64,000 bases of DNA from assembly GCA_017441825.1 (NCBI GenBank), contig JAFRVD010000019.1:1-64000 (forward strand). Reading direction: 5' to 3'. The position numbers and the translations under genes were made by a program. Below are positions 1 through 9,229 of this stretch, piece by piece; position 1 is the stretch's first letter, and every line of letters begins with the position of its first letter. The notes under the pieces are model-generated. The model saw only the letters and a program-made list of their open reading frames with translations. It had not been told where the DNA came from and ran no database searches. The stretch comes from Lachnospiraceae bacterium (lineage in GTDB: Bacteria > Bacillota > Clostridia > Lachnospirales > Lachnospiraceae).

Positions 1-1428
1 CCCACAGCCGCGTCTCTTGCGTACGGCCTGGACAATGAAAAAGACCAGAAGATCATGGTCTACGACCTGGGCGGCGGCACGTTCGACGTGTCCATCATCG
101 AGATCGGCGAAGGCGTTATCGAGGTCCTTGCAACGAACGGCGATACGCATCTGGGCGGCGATGACTTCGACGACGTCATCACGAAGTGGATGATCGACGA
201 ATTCAAGAAGGCAGAGGGCGTTGACCTCGGCCAGGACAAGATGGCGCTTCAGCGTTTAAAGGAAGCGGCAGAGAAGGCGAAGAAGGAGCTGAGCTCCGCA
301 ACGACCTCCAACATCAACCTGCCGTTCATCACGGCTACTCCGTCGGGCGGCCCGAAGCACCTCGACATGACCCTGACCCGCGCGAAGTTCGACGACCTCA
401 CGAAGGGCCTCATTGAGCGCACCGCAGTCCCGGTACAGAACGCGCTGCGTGACGCAGGTGTTGCGGCATCCGAGCTTTCCAAGGTCCTCCTGGTGGGCGG
501 CTCCACGCGTATGCTTTCCGCACAGGAGAAGGTCCGCAGCCTGACCGGCCACGAGCCGAGCAAGACGCTGAATCCGGACGAGTGCGTGGCGATCGGCGCA
601 GCCATCCAGGGCGGCAAGCTTTCAGGCGAAGCCGGCACCGGCGACATCCTGCTTCTGGACGTCACTCCGCTGACCCTGTCCATTGAGACGCTGGGCGGCG
701 TTGCGACGCACCTCATTGAGAGAAACACCACCATCCCGACCAAGAAGAGCCAGATCTTCTCCACGGCGGCAGACAACCAGACCGCAGTTGACATCAATGT
801 GGTGCAGGGCGAGCGCCAATTCGCACGGGACAACAAGTCCCTCGGCCAGTTCCGTCTGGACGGCATTCCGCCGGCACGCCGCGGCGTCCCGCAGATCGAG
901 GTCACGTTCGACATCGACGCCAACGGTATCGTGAACGTTTCCGCGAAGGATCTGGGCACCGGCAAGGAGCAGCACATCACCATCACGGCCGGCTCGAACA
1001 TGTCTGACGATGACATCGAGCGCGCCGTCCGCGAGGCAAAGGAATTCGAAGCGGCTGACAAGGCGCGGAAGGAAGGCATTGACGCACGCAACGAAGCGGA
1101 CAGCCTGGTCTTCCAGACCCGCGACGCGATGAACCAGGTGGGCGACAAGCTCGATCCGACCCTGAAGAGCCAGGTCGAAAACGACCTGAAGGCCCTTGAG
1201 GATGCAGTAGCTGCCACCGACCCGAACAACATCACTCCCAGCCAGACCGAAGAACTGAAGGCAAAGAAGGAAACGCTTCTGAGCTCCGCAAACCAGCTGT
1301 TCGCGAAGATGTACGAGCAGACGCAGGGCATGAACACCGGCGCAGGCCAGAACGCGTACACGGAGCCGAATTACGGCAACCCGAACCCCGGCGATGACGT
1401 TGTGGACGGTGATTACAAGGAAGTCTGA
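1..1428 (+). CDS. dnaK: Chaperone DnaK (Hsp70), 5' end cut by window edge
   Basis: ATP-driven Hsp70 chaperone that binds unfolded cytosolic polypeptides and works with DnaJ and GrpE. The reading frame is open from base 1, so 475 C-terminal residues of about 620 are visible. They contain the Hsp70 phosphate-2 signature ([10 protein letters not shown]), the third signature ([10 protein letters not shown]), the interdomain linker ([14 protein letters not shown]) that starts the substrate-binding domain, and a helical lid. The tail is Gly/Asn/Pro-rich and ends DGDYKEV, similar to the usual EEVD-like acidic end of bacterial DnaK. dnaJ follows 114 bases downstream in the same direction. Family identity is certain; the start and any CIRCE/HrcA control region lie outside the window. 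Confidence 0.98.
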   Translation, partial: PTAASLAYGLDNEKDQKIMVYDLGGGTFDVSIIEIGEGVIEVLATNGDTHLGGDDFDDVITKWMIDEFKKAEGVDLGQDKMALQRLKEAAEKAKKELSSATTSNINLPFITATPSGGPKHLDMTLTRAKFDDLTKGLIERTAVPVQNALRDAGVAASELSKVLLVGGSTRMLSAQEKVRSLTGHEPSKTLNPDECVAIGAAIQGGKLSGEAGTGDILLLDVTPLTLSIETLGGVATHLIERNTTIPTKKSQIFSTAADNQTAVDINVVQGERQFARDNKSLGQFRLDGIPPARRGVPQIEVTFDIDANGIVNVSAKDLGTGKEQHITITAGSNMSDDDIERAVREAKEFEAADKARKEGIDARNEADSLVFQTRDAMNQVGDKLDPTLKSQVENDLKALEDAVAATDPNNITPSQTEELKAKKETLLSSANQLFAKMYEQTQGMNTGAGQNAYTEPNYGNPNPGDDVVDGDYKEV

Positions 1429-1439
1429 TCCTGACTGAA

Positions 1440-1519
1440 GGAATTCTGGCTGAATTCCCCGAAAGGGATAATGAATAACGACGCCGCCGTACGGCCGGGG
1501 ATCCCCGGCCTGCGGCGGC
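1440..1519 (+). other. Tandem hairpins between dnaK and dnaJ
   Basis: GGAATTC at 1440-1446 pairs with GAATTCC at 1452-1458. A second, GC-rich hairpin has an outer stem GCCGCC (1483-1488)/GGCGGC (1514-1519) and an inner stem GGCCGGGG (1493-1500)/CCCCGGCC (1503-1510). No T-run follows, so this is not a typical intrinsic terminator. A role as processing or mRNA-stability structure setting the dnaK:dnaJ ratio is an inference. Confidence 0.6.
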
Positions 1520-1542
1520 TGTGAAACTGATAAAGGTGCACT

Positions 1543-2667
1543 ATGGCAGACAAAAGAGACTATTACGAGGTGCTGGGCGTAGACAAGAACGCGGATGACG
1601 CCGCGCTCAAGAAAGCGTACCGGACACTTGCCAAAAAATATCATCCGGACGCGAACCCGGGAGACGCGGAAGCAGAGGCCAGGTTCAAGGAAGCCTCTGA
1701 AGCGTATGCCGTCCTGAGCGATCCCGAAAAGCGCAGGCAGTACGACCAGTTCGGCCACGCCGCGTTTGACGGCTCTCAGGGCTTCTCCAGCGCGGACTTC
1801 AGCAATTTTGACTTTGGCGATATCTTTGGCGATCTCTTTGGCGGCATGTTCTCGGGCGGCGGCGGATTCACCCGCGGCACGGCGTCCTCGAACGGCCCCA
1901 TGAAAGGGGCAAGCGTCAGGACGTCGGTGCGGATCAGCTTTGACGAGATGGTGCGCGGCTGTGAGAAGAAGGTGACGCTGAACCTGAAGGACGAGTGCGC
2001 GAACTGCCACGGCAGCGGCGCGAAGCCCGGAACCTCCAAGGAGACCTGTACGAAGTGCAAGGGCACGGGCCAGGTCACGTATACGCAGCAGTCCATCTTC
2101 GGCATGATCCGGAACGTCCAGGCGTGTCCTGACTGCAACGGTACCGGGCAGATCATCCGGGAGAAGTGTCCGGAGTGCCGCGGTACGGGCTATATTACGC
2201 GGAAGACTACTCTGGAAGTCACGATCCCTGCTGGAATCGAGAGCGGGCAGATGATCCGTGTAGCTGGCAAGGGCGAGCCCGGCGTGAACGGCGGTCCGCG
2301 CGGCGATCTCCTGGTGGAGGTCCAGGTCGCGGAATCAAACCGGTTCGAACGGGACGGAATGGACGTCTATACGGAGGAGAAGATCTCCTTCCCGACGGCC
2401 GCATTGGGCGGGCCCATCCACGTACAGACAGTGGACGGAACCATTGAATACGAGGTCAAGGCCGGTACTCAGACGGGCCTCAAGGTCCGGCTCCGCGGCA
2501 AGGGTATTCCGAGCGTGCGGAATAAGGACGTCCGCGGGGATCATTATATCATCCTGACGGTAGTGACGCCCACCGGGCTGAATTCGAAGCAGAAGGAAGC
2601 GCTTCAGGCGTACGCCGATGCAATGGGCGACGGTCCTGGGCCTAAAAAGAAAGGCATATTCAGGTAA
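1543..2667 (+). CDS. dnaJ: Chaperone DnaJ (Hsp40)
   Basis: J-domain co-chaperone that delivers substrates to DnaK and stimulates its ATPase. The 374-residue protein has the full type I layout: an N-terminal J domain with the HPD motif (KKYHPDAN, about residue 33), a Gly/Phe-rich linker (about 80-115), four CxxCxGxG zinc-binding repeats ([32 protein letters not shown]) and two C-terminal substrate-binding beta domains. Start ATG at 1543 is preceded by a weak AAAGG. It sits downstream of dnaK on the same strand and is closed by a terminator at 2673-2700. No oddities seen. Confidence 0.98.
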   Translation: MADKRDYYEVLGVDKNADDAALKKAYRTLAKKYHPDANPGDAEAEARFKEASEAYAVLSDPEKRRQYDQFGHAAFDGSQGFSSADFSNFDFGDIFGDLFGGMFSGGGGFTRGTASSNGPMKGASVRTSVRISFDEMVRGCEKKVTLNLKDECANCHGSGAKPGTSKETCTKCKGTGQVTYTQQSIFGMIRNVQACPDCNGTGQIIREKCPECRGTGYITRKTTLEVTIPAGIESGQMIRVAGKGEPGVNGGPRGDLLVEVQVAESNRFERDGMDVYTEEKISFPTAALGGPIHVQTVDGTIEYEVKAGTQTGLKVRLRGKGIPSVRNKDVRGDHYIILTVVTPTGLNSKQKEALQAYADAMGDGPGPKKKGIFR

Positions 2668-2672
2668 CTCTC

Positions 2673-2700
2673 AAAAGGAGGGGCGCAGCCCCTCCTTTTT
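2673..2700 (+). terminator. Rho-independent terminator after dnaJ
   Basis: AAAAGGAGGGGC (2673-2684), loop GCA, GCCCCTCCTTTT (2688-2699) with a run of T through 2700. It ends the dnaK-dnaJ transcript; the A-run on the 5' side could let it act on the other strand too. Confidence 0.9.
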
Positions 2701-2729
2701 GCAGTTCATCCCATGATGAGGGCAGTACT

Positions 2730-3026
2730 ATGGATAAACAGGAATTTGAACAGATCCTTTCTTTGTCGCGTCTTATGGAAAAGACGGGGGACAGGGAGGA
2801 ATTCATTCGTTCTATGGAGCCGCTTTATGAAATGATGGAAAAGGTGCGGAATGCAGCAGAGCTTGAAGACGCGGAAGATTCGGACCTGCCGGGTCCGGAA
2901 GACTTCCCTCTGCGGACGCTCCTTCTGAGGGAAGACGTCCCTCACGAATTCTCCTGCACGGAAGAGCTTCTTTCCCTGTCCGAACGAAGGGACGGCGGCT
3001 TTTTCTCCGTGCCGCGGTCGATCTGA
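2730..3026 (+). CDS. gatC: Asp-tRNA(Asn)/Glu-tRNA(Gln) amidotransferase subunit C
   Basis: Small stabilising subunit of GatCAB, which converts Glu-tRNA(Gln) and Asp-tRNA(Asn) to the amidated forms in bacteria lacking the direct synthetases. The 98-residue product is helical, with the conserved C-terminal pattern LREDVPHE...LLSLSERRDGGFFSVPR that wraps around GatA; the usual 'AP...G.F.VP' ending is recognisable. The middle carries an acidic insert. A GAGG about eight bases upstream serves the ATG. gatA and gatB follow directly, which supports the assignment of an otherwise weakly conserved protein. Confidence 0.88.
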   Translation: MDKQEFEQILSLSRLMEKTGDREEFIRSMEPLYEMMEKVRNAAELEDAEDSDLPGPEDFPLRTLLLREDVPHEFSCTEELLSLSERRDGGFFSVPRSI

Positions 3027-3044
3027 AGCATCAGGCGGTGTACG

Positions 3045-4547
3045 ATGGACATGAATAATTACTTACAGATGGATATTCCGGAGCTCTCGGGTGCGATGCG
3101 CCGGGGAGAACTGTCCGTTCTTGAGCTCACGGCTCATTTCTTAAATGTGATAGAGAAAGAGGACCCGGAGATCCACGCATTTATTACTGTGGACCGGGAA
3201 GGGGCTTTACGGCGCGCGCGGGAGCTCGACGGGCAGCCGGTCTCAGAACGGAGAGGACGTCTCTATGGGATCCCCGTATCCGTGAAGGACAATCTCCTGA
3301 CGAGGGGCCTCCGGACTACGGCGGGTTCTGCATTCCTCAGGGACTACGTCCCGGCAACCGATGCGGAAGCCGTGAAAAGGCTCCGCGAAGAAGGTGCGGT
3401 GATCCTCGGGAAGACGAACCTCGATGAATTCGGCATGGGTTCTAAAACTGAGAACCCGGTCTACGGGAGCACTGTGAACCCCGTGGACCCTGAACGGTCC
3501 CCGGGAGGCTCCTCGGGCGGCGCCGCTGCAGCGCTTGCTTCCGGCATGTGCCTCCTGTCATTCGGAACGGATACCGGCGGTTCTGTGCGGCAGCCCGCGG
3601 CCTACTGCGGCATGTTCGGTATTAAGCCGACTTACGGGGCGGTCTCAAGAAACGGGCTCGTCGCCTATGCATCGTCTATGGATACTGTGGGCGTAATTGC
3701 ACGGAATGCGGCGGATGCGGCGCTCGCGCTTTCAGTGATCGCAGGAGAGGATCCGAAGGACAGTACTTCAGTGCCGGTGCCGGCGGATTATGCTCTTATG
3801 ACCGTACCCGGGAATCACGGTGAAAAGACAATTCCCGGTGATCATGCGGATATGACCTTTTCCGGAAAAGCTCTTAAGGACTCCCTTCAGGGGGTCTCCG
3901 TAGGGGTCCTGGAAGAATTCTTAAGTGCGGATCTGCTCTCGGACGAGTCACGTGCCGCCGTTTCATCTTTTGCGGCGTTCTTAACGGAATACGGCGCGTC
4001 CGTAACGTACGTCCATCTTCCGGAGACGGAGCTTCTCGTCCCGGTATACTACATGCTGGCATCCTGTGAAGCGAGCTCGAACCTGGGTCGGTATGACGGC
4101 ATCCGTTACGGGACGGACCTCGGAACACAAGGGCCGCTTTCGGATGTCTACCTCGGGAACCGGACGGCCGGCTTTTCTTCTGAAGTCCGCCGAAGGATCC
4201 TCGCAGGGACGTACATCCTGAGCGAAGAGCACTACACGGAGCTTTATCTCCGGGCGGAGCGTGCGAGGGCGCGGATCAGACGCGCATATCGGAAGGCGCT
4301 TTCTTCCTGCGATATCCTTCTCTGTCCTGTGGTCCGCGGAAAGGCGCCGTTTCTTTCGGGGAAGGCGCCGTACGATGACGACCTCTTCACGGTTGGTGCA
4401 AACCTCACAGGGCTCCCCGCATGCGCGGTGCCTGTCGGGCCATCGTCGGTCCAGCTTGTGGGACGCCCCATGGCGGAAGGGACGCTTCTTTCCGCCGCCG
4501 GGGTTTACGAAGCCGTAAATGCCGGCGAAAGGAGGACCGGGAAATGA
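3045..4547 (+). CDS. gatA: Asp/Glu-tRNA amidotransferase subunit A
   Basis: Glutaminase subunit of GatCAB; releases ammonia that is channelled to GatB. A 500-residue amidase-signature enzyme. The Ser-cisSer-Lys triad can be placed: Lys81 in PVSVKDN, Ser156 in GGSSGG and Ser180 in DTGGSVRQPA, matching the family spacing. Around residues 240-275 there is an extra stretch not typical of GatA, made of two similar pieces (MTVPGNHGEK and TIPGDHADMTF) before the small C-terminal part resumes. ATG at 3045 is followed by a second in-frame ATG at 3051. The stop overlaps the gatB start as ATGA (4544-4547), implying coupled translation. Confidence 0.97.
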   Translation: MDMNNYLQMDIPELSGAMRRGELSVLELTAHFLNVIEKEDPEIHAFITVDREGALRRARELDGQPVSERRGRLYGIPVSVKDNLLTRGLRTTAGSAFLRDYVPATDAEAVKRLREEGAVILGKTNLDEFGMGSKTENPVYGSTVNPVDPERSPGGSSGGAAAALASGMCLLSFGTDTGGSVRQPAAYCGMFGIKPTYGAVSRNGLVAYASSMDTVGVIARNAADAALALSVIAGEDPKDSTSVPVPADYALMTVPGNHGEKTIPGDHADMTFSGKALKDSLQGVSVGVLEEFLSADLLSDESRAAVSSFAAFLTEYGASVTYVHLPETELLVPVYYMLASCEASSNLGRYDGIRYGTDLGTQGPLSDVYLGNRTAGFSSEVRRRILAGTYILSEEHYTELYLRAERARARIRRAYRKALSSCDILLCPVVRGKAPFLSGKAPYDDDLFTVGANLTGLPACAVPVGPSSVQLVGRPMAEGTLLSAAGVYEAVNAGERRTGK

Positions 4548-5971
4548 CAGGACAGTTTGAAGCCATGATCGGGCTTGAGGTCCACGTCGAACTTAAGACC
4601 CGCACGAAGATGTTCTGCAGCTGCAGCGCGGCATTCGGAGGCGAGCCGAACACCCGGATCTGCCCGGTATGTACAGGCCAGCCCGGCGCACTGCCTGCTG
4701 TAAACCGGGAGGCAGTCCTTTTCGGGCTCGTCCTTTCCCGGGAGCTCTCCGGGAGGATCCGCCCTGTAAGCCGTTTCGACCGCAAAAACTATTTCTACCC
4801 GGACAACCCGAAAAGCTACCAGATCACTCAGCATTACCGGCCGCTCATGGAGAACGGATGGCTTGACCTCCCGGGAAAAAGGATCCGGATCCATGAGCTC
4901 CATCTGGAAGAGGATGCCGGGAAGCTTTACCATACGGAGGACGGAAGGACGCTGGTCGACTTAAACCGCGCAGGAGTGCCGCTTGCGGAGATCGTCACGG
5001 AGCCGGACTTTTCCACAGCCGATGAAGTGACTGCTTTCCTTGAGAGGCTCAGGGACGTCGCCGTCTACTCGGGCGTTTCCGACGGACGGATGCAGGAAGG
5101 GTCTCTCCGCGTGGACGTGAACCTGTCTTTAAGGGATCTGAGAACAGGAGAGCCCGGCGTCCGGACAGAAATGAAAAACCTGAACTCGTTTACGGAGATC
5201 CGCCACGCCATCGCTCATGAAACCTTAAGGCAGGAGGAGCTCATTCTCTCCGGGCAGCCTGTTCTTCAGGAGACCCGCCGATGGGACGAAGCCCTCGGGC
5301 AGTCCTTTGTAATGCGCGGGAAGGAAGAGGCTGCGGACTACCGCTATTTCCCGGAGCCGGATCTTTACCCTCTTGTGGTGACGGATACGCTTCTTCGGGA
5401 AGCGGAGGCTCTCAGGAAGGAGCAGCGGCCTGAAAAGGAGGCCCGTTTTATGAAGGATTTCGGGCTGTCCGCATATACGGCCGGGGTCCTCACGGAGGAC
5501 CCGGGGACTGCGGCGCTCTTTGAAAGGACTCAGGCGCTTACGGGAGACCCGAAGGGGGCAGCCAACGTCATCGGCACGGAGATCCTGAGGCTTTTAAAGG
5601 AGACCGGAACCCTGCCGGGAGAATCCTTTTTAACGCCGGAAAAGCTTTCCACGATCCTTAAGATGAACAAAGAGGGGAGCATCACCGGGGCGGTCATGAA
5701 GGAGCTTCTTGCGCTTACTTACCGGGAAGATGTGGATCCTTCCGAATACGCCCGTGAGAAAGGACTTCTCACAGTGAGCGATGAAAGCCTTGTGGGAGAG
5801 TGGGCGGATCAGGTGATCCGGGAAAACCCGGGGCCGGTCCGGGAGTACCTCGGAGGGAAGGAAAAGGTCCTCATGTTCCTGCTCGGACAGGTGATGAAGC
5901 TGTCAAAGGGAAGAGTGAAGCCTGACGATGCGAAAGCAGCAATTATTACAAAATTGAAGGAGATTTCCTGA
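4544..5971 (+). CDS. gatB: Asp/Glu-tRNA amidotransferase subunit B
   Basis: tRNA-binding and kinase/transamidase subunit of GatCAB. The protein is 475 residues, starting MTGQFEAMIGLEVHVEL, the usual GatB N-terminus. A four-Cys zinc site is visible (CSCSAAFGG...CPVCTGQPG), then the catalytic cradle with FDRKNYFYPD and ELHLEEDAGK, and a C-terminal YqeY-like tail (GRVKPDDAKAAIITKLKEI). The start at 4544 was chosen over an upstream in-frame ATG at 4421 because it matches the family N-terminus, overlaps gatA as ATGA and has AAGGAGG at 4529-4535. Confidence 0.97.
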   Translation: MTGQFEAMIGLEVHVELKTRTKMFCSCSAAFGGEPNTRICPVCTGQPGALPAVNREAVLFGLVLSRELSGRIRPVSRFDRKNYFYPDNPKSYQITQHYRPLMENGWLDLPGKRIRIHELHLEEDAGKLYHTEDGRTLVDLNRAGVPLAEIVTEPDFSTADEVTAFLERLRDVAVYSGVSDGRMQEGSLRVDVNLSLRDLRTGEPGVRTEMKNLNSFTEIRHAIAHETLRQEELILSGQPVLQETRRWDEALGQSFVMRGKEEAADYRYFPEPDLYPLVVTDTLLREAEALRKEQRPEKEARFMKDFGLSAYTAGVLTEDPGTAALFERTQALTGDPKGAANVIGTEILRLLKETGTLPGESFLTPEKLSTILKMNKEGSITGAVMKELLALTYREDVDPSEYAREKGLLTVSDESLVGEWADQVIRENPGPVREYLGGKEKVLMFLLGQVMKLSKGRVKPDDAKAAIITKLKEIS

Positions 5972-6001
5972 TAATTTAACGAATCATCAAGTGAATCGAC
6001 T

Positions 6002-6039
6002 GAATCTGTCTTGAAAAAGACAGATTCCTGTGTTAAACT
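6002..6039 (+). promoter_or_regulatory. Perfect hairpin overlapping a candidate promoter
   Basis: GAATCTGTCTT (6002-6012), loop GAAA, AAGACAGATTC (6017-6027) form an 11-bp hairpin without a T-run. Within it TTGAAA (6011-6016) is spaced 17 bases from TAAACT (6034-6039), a plausible -35/-10 pair for the glucosaminidase gene. The palindrome could be an operator or a poor terminator of gatCAB; sequence alone cannot decide. Confidence 0.45.
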
Positions 6040-6104
6040 GTTACCTGTAAAAATGTGTTTTGCCACGGCAGCAGCCATATGCTTTATTTTTCTGGAGGCT
6101 TCCA

Positions 6105-7880
6105 TTGAAAAAAACAGACAGGATCAGAAATATACGCGTTCGTTCTCTGGCAGCGATCCTTTCAGTGCTCATGCTTGCAGGAGCGATCCTTGCGATCCCG
6201 GATCTTTCGGATAAGACCGTCTATGCGGAGACTGAGACGTGGGATTACGGATATTCCGGTGCATGCACTACTGCTGCAGAGATCGACGCGGCATTCCCGG
6301 CATCCTACGCCGTCCGGCTGAAACAGCTTCTTGCGGCGCATCCTACGTGGAGCTTCAAGGCATTCTATACGGGTACGGCCTGGGAAGAGTGCTTTGCCCA
6401 TGACGCGGATTACACCATAGAATCCGAAATGCGCCTTTCGAGGAACCTTGTCGAGTACGGCACGAAGCCAAGCTCCTGGTACGGATCGGAAGTGACCGGC
6501 GCCTTCAGCTGGGCCGGAAACAGCTATACGGTGCTCAGCGCACCTAGCTGGGTCCAGGCGTCTGAAGCCGCGCTGCGCTACACGATGGATCCCAGGAACT
6601 GGATGTCAGAGGAGCAGATCTTCCAGTTTTTTGACCAGACCTCCATGTCCACCCTGACGGCAGTCCAGCGTGTCTTCCGGCAGGTCTCCGGCACGAACTT
6701 CTGGACCCGGTCCGGTGAAGAAGCGGATCTTTACTGGGAAGAAGTACTCGAGACCCCTGAGGAGGTACGGAGGGAGAGCAGCGGCGGCGCAGAGGGCGAT
6801 TCACTGATAGGCTCCGTGACGATGCGTCATTATTTGACGTATGCCGAAGCGATCTACAAGATCGGCCGGGAGCTCGGCGTGAATCCGGTGGCACTTGCAG
6901 CCAGGATCGTCAATGAACAGGGCCTTGGCAACAGTCCGCTCATTTCCGGAACGCAGGTGTTTACGCTGGAGTCCGGAGAACAGGTCAGCGGCTATTACAA
7001 TTATTTCAACATGGGAGCTACGGACAGCGGCACTGCCAGCACCGAACTCATCATCACGAACGGTCTCAGGGAAGCCTATGAGGGCGGTTGGAACACCCGT
7101 TACCGTGCTCTGTACGGCGGCGCCGCAAAGTATGCCGCGACCTATATCCACCGCGGGCAGAACACGATCTATTCCCAGAAATACTGTACGGATTCCAGAA
7201 GCTCATACAGATTCTGGCACCAGTACATGCAGGCCATCGTGGCACCCATCGCAGCCGCGCGCGCTTCCTATAAGAGCTACGCGGACGTGGGCATCCTGGA
7301 CGACACCATCTCGTTCCTGATCCCGGTCTATGACAGGATGCCGGCGGATCCCGAGCCTGAGCCCACAAAGGACGGCAACCCGAACTATAAGCTCGGCGCG
7401 ATCTACGTGGACGGAGCTTCTGTTCCGGGCTTTAATACGGATACGCTTTCCTATGCGGTGGAGACCACAGCGGCTTTCATCCATGTGTACGTTTCCGCGT
7501 ACGCTGACACAAGCTCCGTTTCCGTTGACGGGGCCACTGCAAAAGGAAGTATTTCCGCCGATGTGCCGGTCAACTTAGGGGACAGCACGGTCCGGATCGT
7601 CTGTACGGCAGAGAACGGAGACGCCAGGACATATACGTTATATGTGACGCGGTCCAGGAAGGCTGTCTATTATGGAGACGTGGACTATAACGGAGTGGTC
7701 GACAGGACGGATCTCAGCTATCTGACGGAGTACATCCTGGGCAGAGACTACATGACGGACGAGATGAAAGAAGCAGCAGATATCAATGGTGACGGTTATA
7801 TCGATATTCAAGACGTATCTTATATTGTCGCATACCTCCTGGGCTACATGAAGGAGATCCCGCAAAGGCAGGTACCGTAA
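6105..7880 (+). CDS. Secreted glucosaminidase with cadherin-like and dockerin domains
   Basis: Predicted exported peptidoglycan hydrolase. Start TTG at 6105 is preferred because GGAGG (6093-6097) lies eight bases upstream and the product begins LKKTDR with a classic signal peptide ending VYA-E near residue 42; an ATG at 6060 lacks this. About residues 232-410 form a LytG/GH73-like N-acetylglucosaminidase domain with AARIVNEQGLGNS (likely catalytic Glu), YYNYFNMGA and GGAAKYAATYI. Residues 428-520 resemble a cadherin-like beta-sandwich (PGFNTDTLSYAVE). Residues 524-582 hold two calcium-loop dockerin repeats (DVDYNGVVDRTD and DINGDGYIDIQD). The stop codon touches the next gene's ATG, and that gene encodes a surface-anchored protein. 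Enzyme class is well supported; the dockerin's partner is unknown. Confidence 0.88.
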   Translation: MKKTDRIRNIRVRSLAAILSVLMLAGAILAIPDLSDKTVYAETETWDYGYSGACTTAAEIDAAFPASYAVRLKQLLAAHPTWSFKAFYTGTAWEECFAHDADYTIESEMRLSRNLVEYGTKPSSWYGSEVTGAFSWAGNSYTVLSAPSWVQASEAALRYTMDPRNWMSEEQIFQFFDQTSMSTLTAVQRVFRQVSGTNFWTRSGEEADLYWEEVLETPEEVRRESSGGAEGDSLIGSVTMRHYLTYAEAIYKIGRELGVNPVALAARIVNEQGLGNSPLISGTQVFTLESGEQVSGYYNYFNMGATDSGTASTELIITNGLREAYEGGWNTRYRALYGGAAKYAATYIHRGQNTIYSQKYCTDSRSSYRFWHQYMQAIVAPIAAARASYKSYADVGILDDTISFLIPVYDRMPADPEPEPTKDGNPNYKLGAIYVDGASVPGFNTDTLSYAVETTAAFIHVYVSAYADTSSVSVDGATAKGSISADVPVNLGDSTVRIVCTAENGDARTYTLYVTRSRKAVYYGDVDYNGVVDRTDLSYLTEYILGRDYMTDEMKEAADINGDGYIDIQDVSYIVAYLLGYMKEIPQRQVP

Positions 7881-9062
7881 ATGAAAAAACTTTGCAGGAG
7901 GATCGGCGTTCTGCTGGTCCTCCCGGTATTATTCTCGATTTTCTTTTTCACGCATCAAGTTCTTGCAATTTCAACAAGTGTATCTATCACGAAAACGTCC
8001 GGCCCCGACCCCGGGACCGGGATCGTTACGGCAGCGTTTACCGTGAGCGCGGATGAACCTGCCGTGTTCAACGGTGCGGTCATAGTTGCCGGAGGGAAGT
8101 TCATTGACATAACCGTTCCGGGGTGCGCGGTAAGCGGCGCTTCATTCGTCTATGACGGAGGCACTGCGTCCTCAGTCAGCGGAACGGTACGAATCGCTGC
8201 CTCCGGAGCTTCGGACATCACGGTTGCAGTGAGCGGAACCGTATCATCCGTTCAGGACCAGACACAGGCAAGCTTCCTGGGTTCTGCGACGTTCCCGGCC
8301 GCTCCGGCAGAATCATCAACGGAGCCTTCAACGGAGCCGTCTTCTGAACCTTCCTCGGAGCCGTCTTCTGAGCCGTCTTCTGAACCTTCCTCGGAACCGT
8401 CTTCGGAGCCTTCATCGGAGACTCGCGAGACACCTCCCAACGAACCGCCGACCAGTGAGACTCCTCCGGCACCCACGCAGCCTGCCACCAAAGACCATTC
8501 GGCTGAGGACGCTTCGGTCGCTGAAAAGATCCGTCAGGAAGAGCTTTCCAGAGCCGCCTCGGAATCCGCGGCGAACGAGGAAAGGGCAAGACAGGCACGG
8601 GCAGAGGAAGAGTCCAGGATGAAGGCCGCCAGCGATAAAGAGAAGGCGGACGCGGAAAAAGCCGGTATACTGGACTCTGAAGACGAAGAAGACGTCGAGC
8701 TTTCCGGCGAAGGAATAACGGACGAAGAAGAGGAGACAGAGGACATTTTCGGCAAAACCAAAAATGAACGTGAAGCTTCTTCGGGCACCAAAAAAGCACA
8801 GAACACAGAGAAGACAGGGGATGAAAAGACTAAAACGGCCGAAGCTCAGGATGACCGCGTGACTCCTTCCGAGCCTGTTTTCTCCGATCAGAATGAGAGT
8901 GGGACGTTCCTCGGACTAGAGACGGATAAGATGACCCAGCTTGACAAACTGCTCTTCCTGCTTGCCGGACTGGCCGTCCTCACGTCTCTTGTTTCACTGG
9001 GTGTCGGAATCGCGAAGATCATAAGCAGACAGAATGACGATGACGGATGGGACTGGGATTAA
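7881..9062 (+). CDS. Membrane-anchored surface protein with PSSE-repeat stalk
   Basis: Not recognised as a named family. The 393-residue product has a signal peptide (1-29, ending VLA), a small beta-rich extracellular domain (about 30-135, many alternating Ser/Thr/Val/Gly residues), a stalk of eight or so PSSE/PSTE four-residue repeats (about 147-180), a charged helical Glu/Lys/Ala region (about 205-330) and one C-terminal membrane helix (about 357-381) followed by a short acidic tail (DDDGWDWD). It starts one base after the dockerin gene stops. The N-terminal domain could be a divergent cohesin-like or other Ig-like adhesin that binds the neighbouring dockerin, but it lacks a clear cohesin signature, so this is only an inference from position and topology. 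Confidence 0.8.
   Translation: MKKLCRRIGVLLVLPVLFSIFFFTHQVLAISTSVSITKTSGPDPGTGIVTAAFTVSADEPAVFNGAVIVAGGKFIDITVPGCAVSGASFVYDGGTASSVSGTVRIAASGASDITVAVSGTVSSVQDQTQASFLGSATFPAAPAESSTEPSTEPSSEPSSEPSSEPSSEPSSEPSSEPSSETRETPPNEPPTSETPPAPTQPATKDHSAEDASVAEKIRQEELSRAASESAANEERARQARAEEESRMKAASDKEKADAEKAGILDSEDEEDVELSGEGITDEEEETEDIFGKTKNEREASSGTKKAQNTEKTGDEKTKTAEAQDDRVTPSEPVFSDQNESGTFLGLETDKMTQLDKLLFLLAGLAVLTSLVSLGVGIAKIISRQNDDDGWDWD
8319..8421 (+). repeat. 12-base tandem repeat encoding PSSE
   Basis: Eight or nine imperfect copies of a 12-base unit (gagccgtcttct and variants) encode a Pro-Ser-Ser-Glu stalk in the preceding gene. Wobble-position differences between units show it is not a very recent expansion. 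Confidence 0.85.
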
Positions 9063-9112
9063 GCTGACCGCCTGCGCCGTTTTCCGTGTTATAGAAGATA
9101 AAAATTAAGTGC

Positions 9113-9141
9113 TTTACAAAATATTTGATTCGTGCTATATT
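9113..9141 (+). promoter_or_regulatory. Promoter of rpsO-pnp
   Basis: TTTACA (9113-9118), 17-base spacer, TATATT (9136-9141). The transcript would have an approximately 80-base leader before the rpsO ribosome-binding site AGGAGG; S15 often regulates itself through such a leader. Confidence 0.7.
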
Positions 9142-9229
9142 AGTTCGGTATGAGCGCCTGATGCTATGGATCCGGACACTCCGACCCTTTTCATGGTATC
9201 ACGGTAAGAATAATAAAGGAGGAAATCCC

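Noticed and set aside
622..2010. 462-codon open frame on the minus strand across dnaK-dnaJ
   Set aside because: Antisense to two certain genes, no family similarity, typical shadow frame in GC-rich biased codons.
8319..8421. Tandem repeats as a CRISPR array
   Set aside because: Units are 12 bases without spacers and lie in frame within a coding region.
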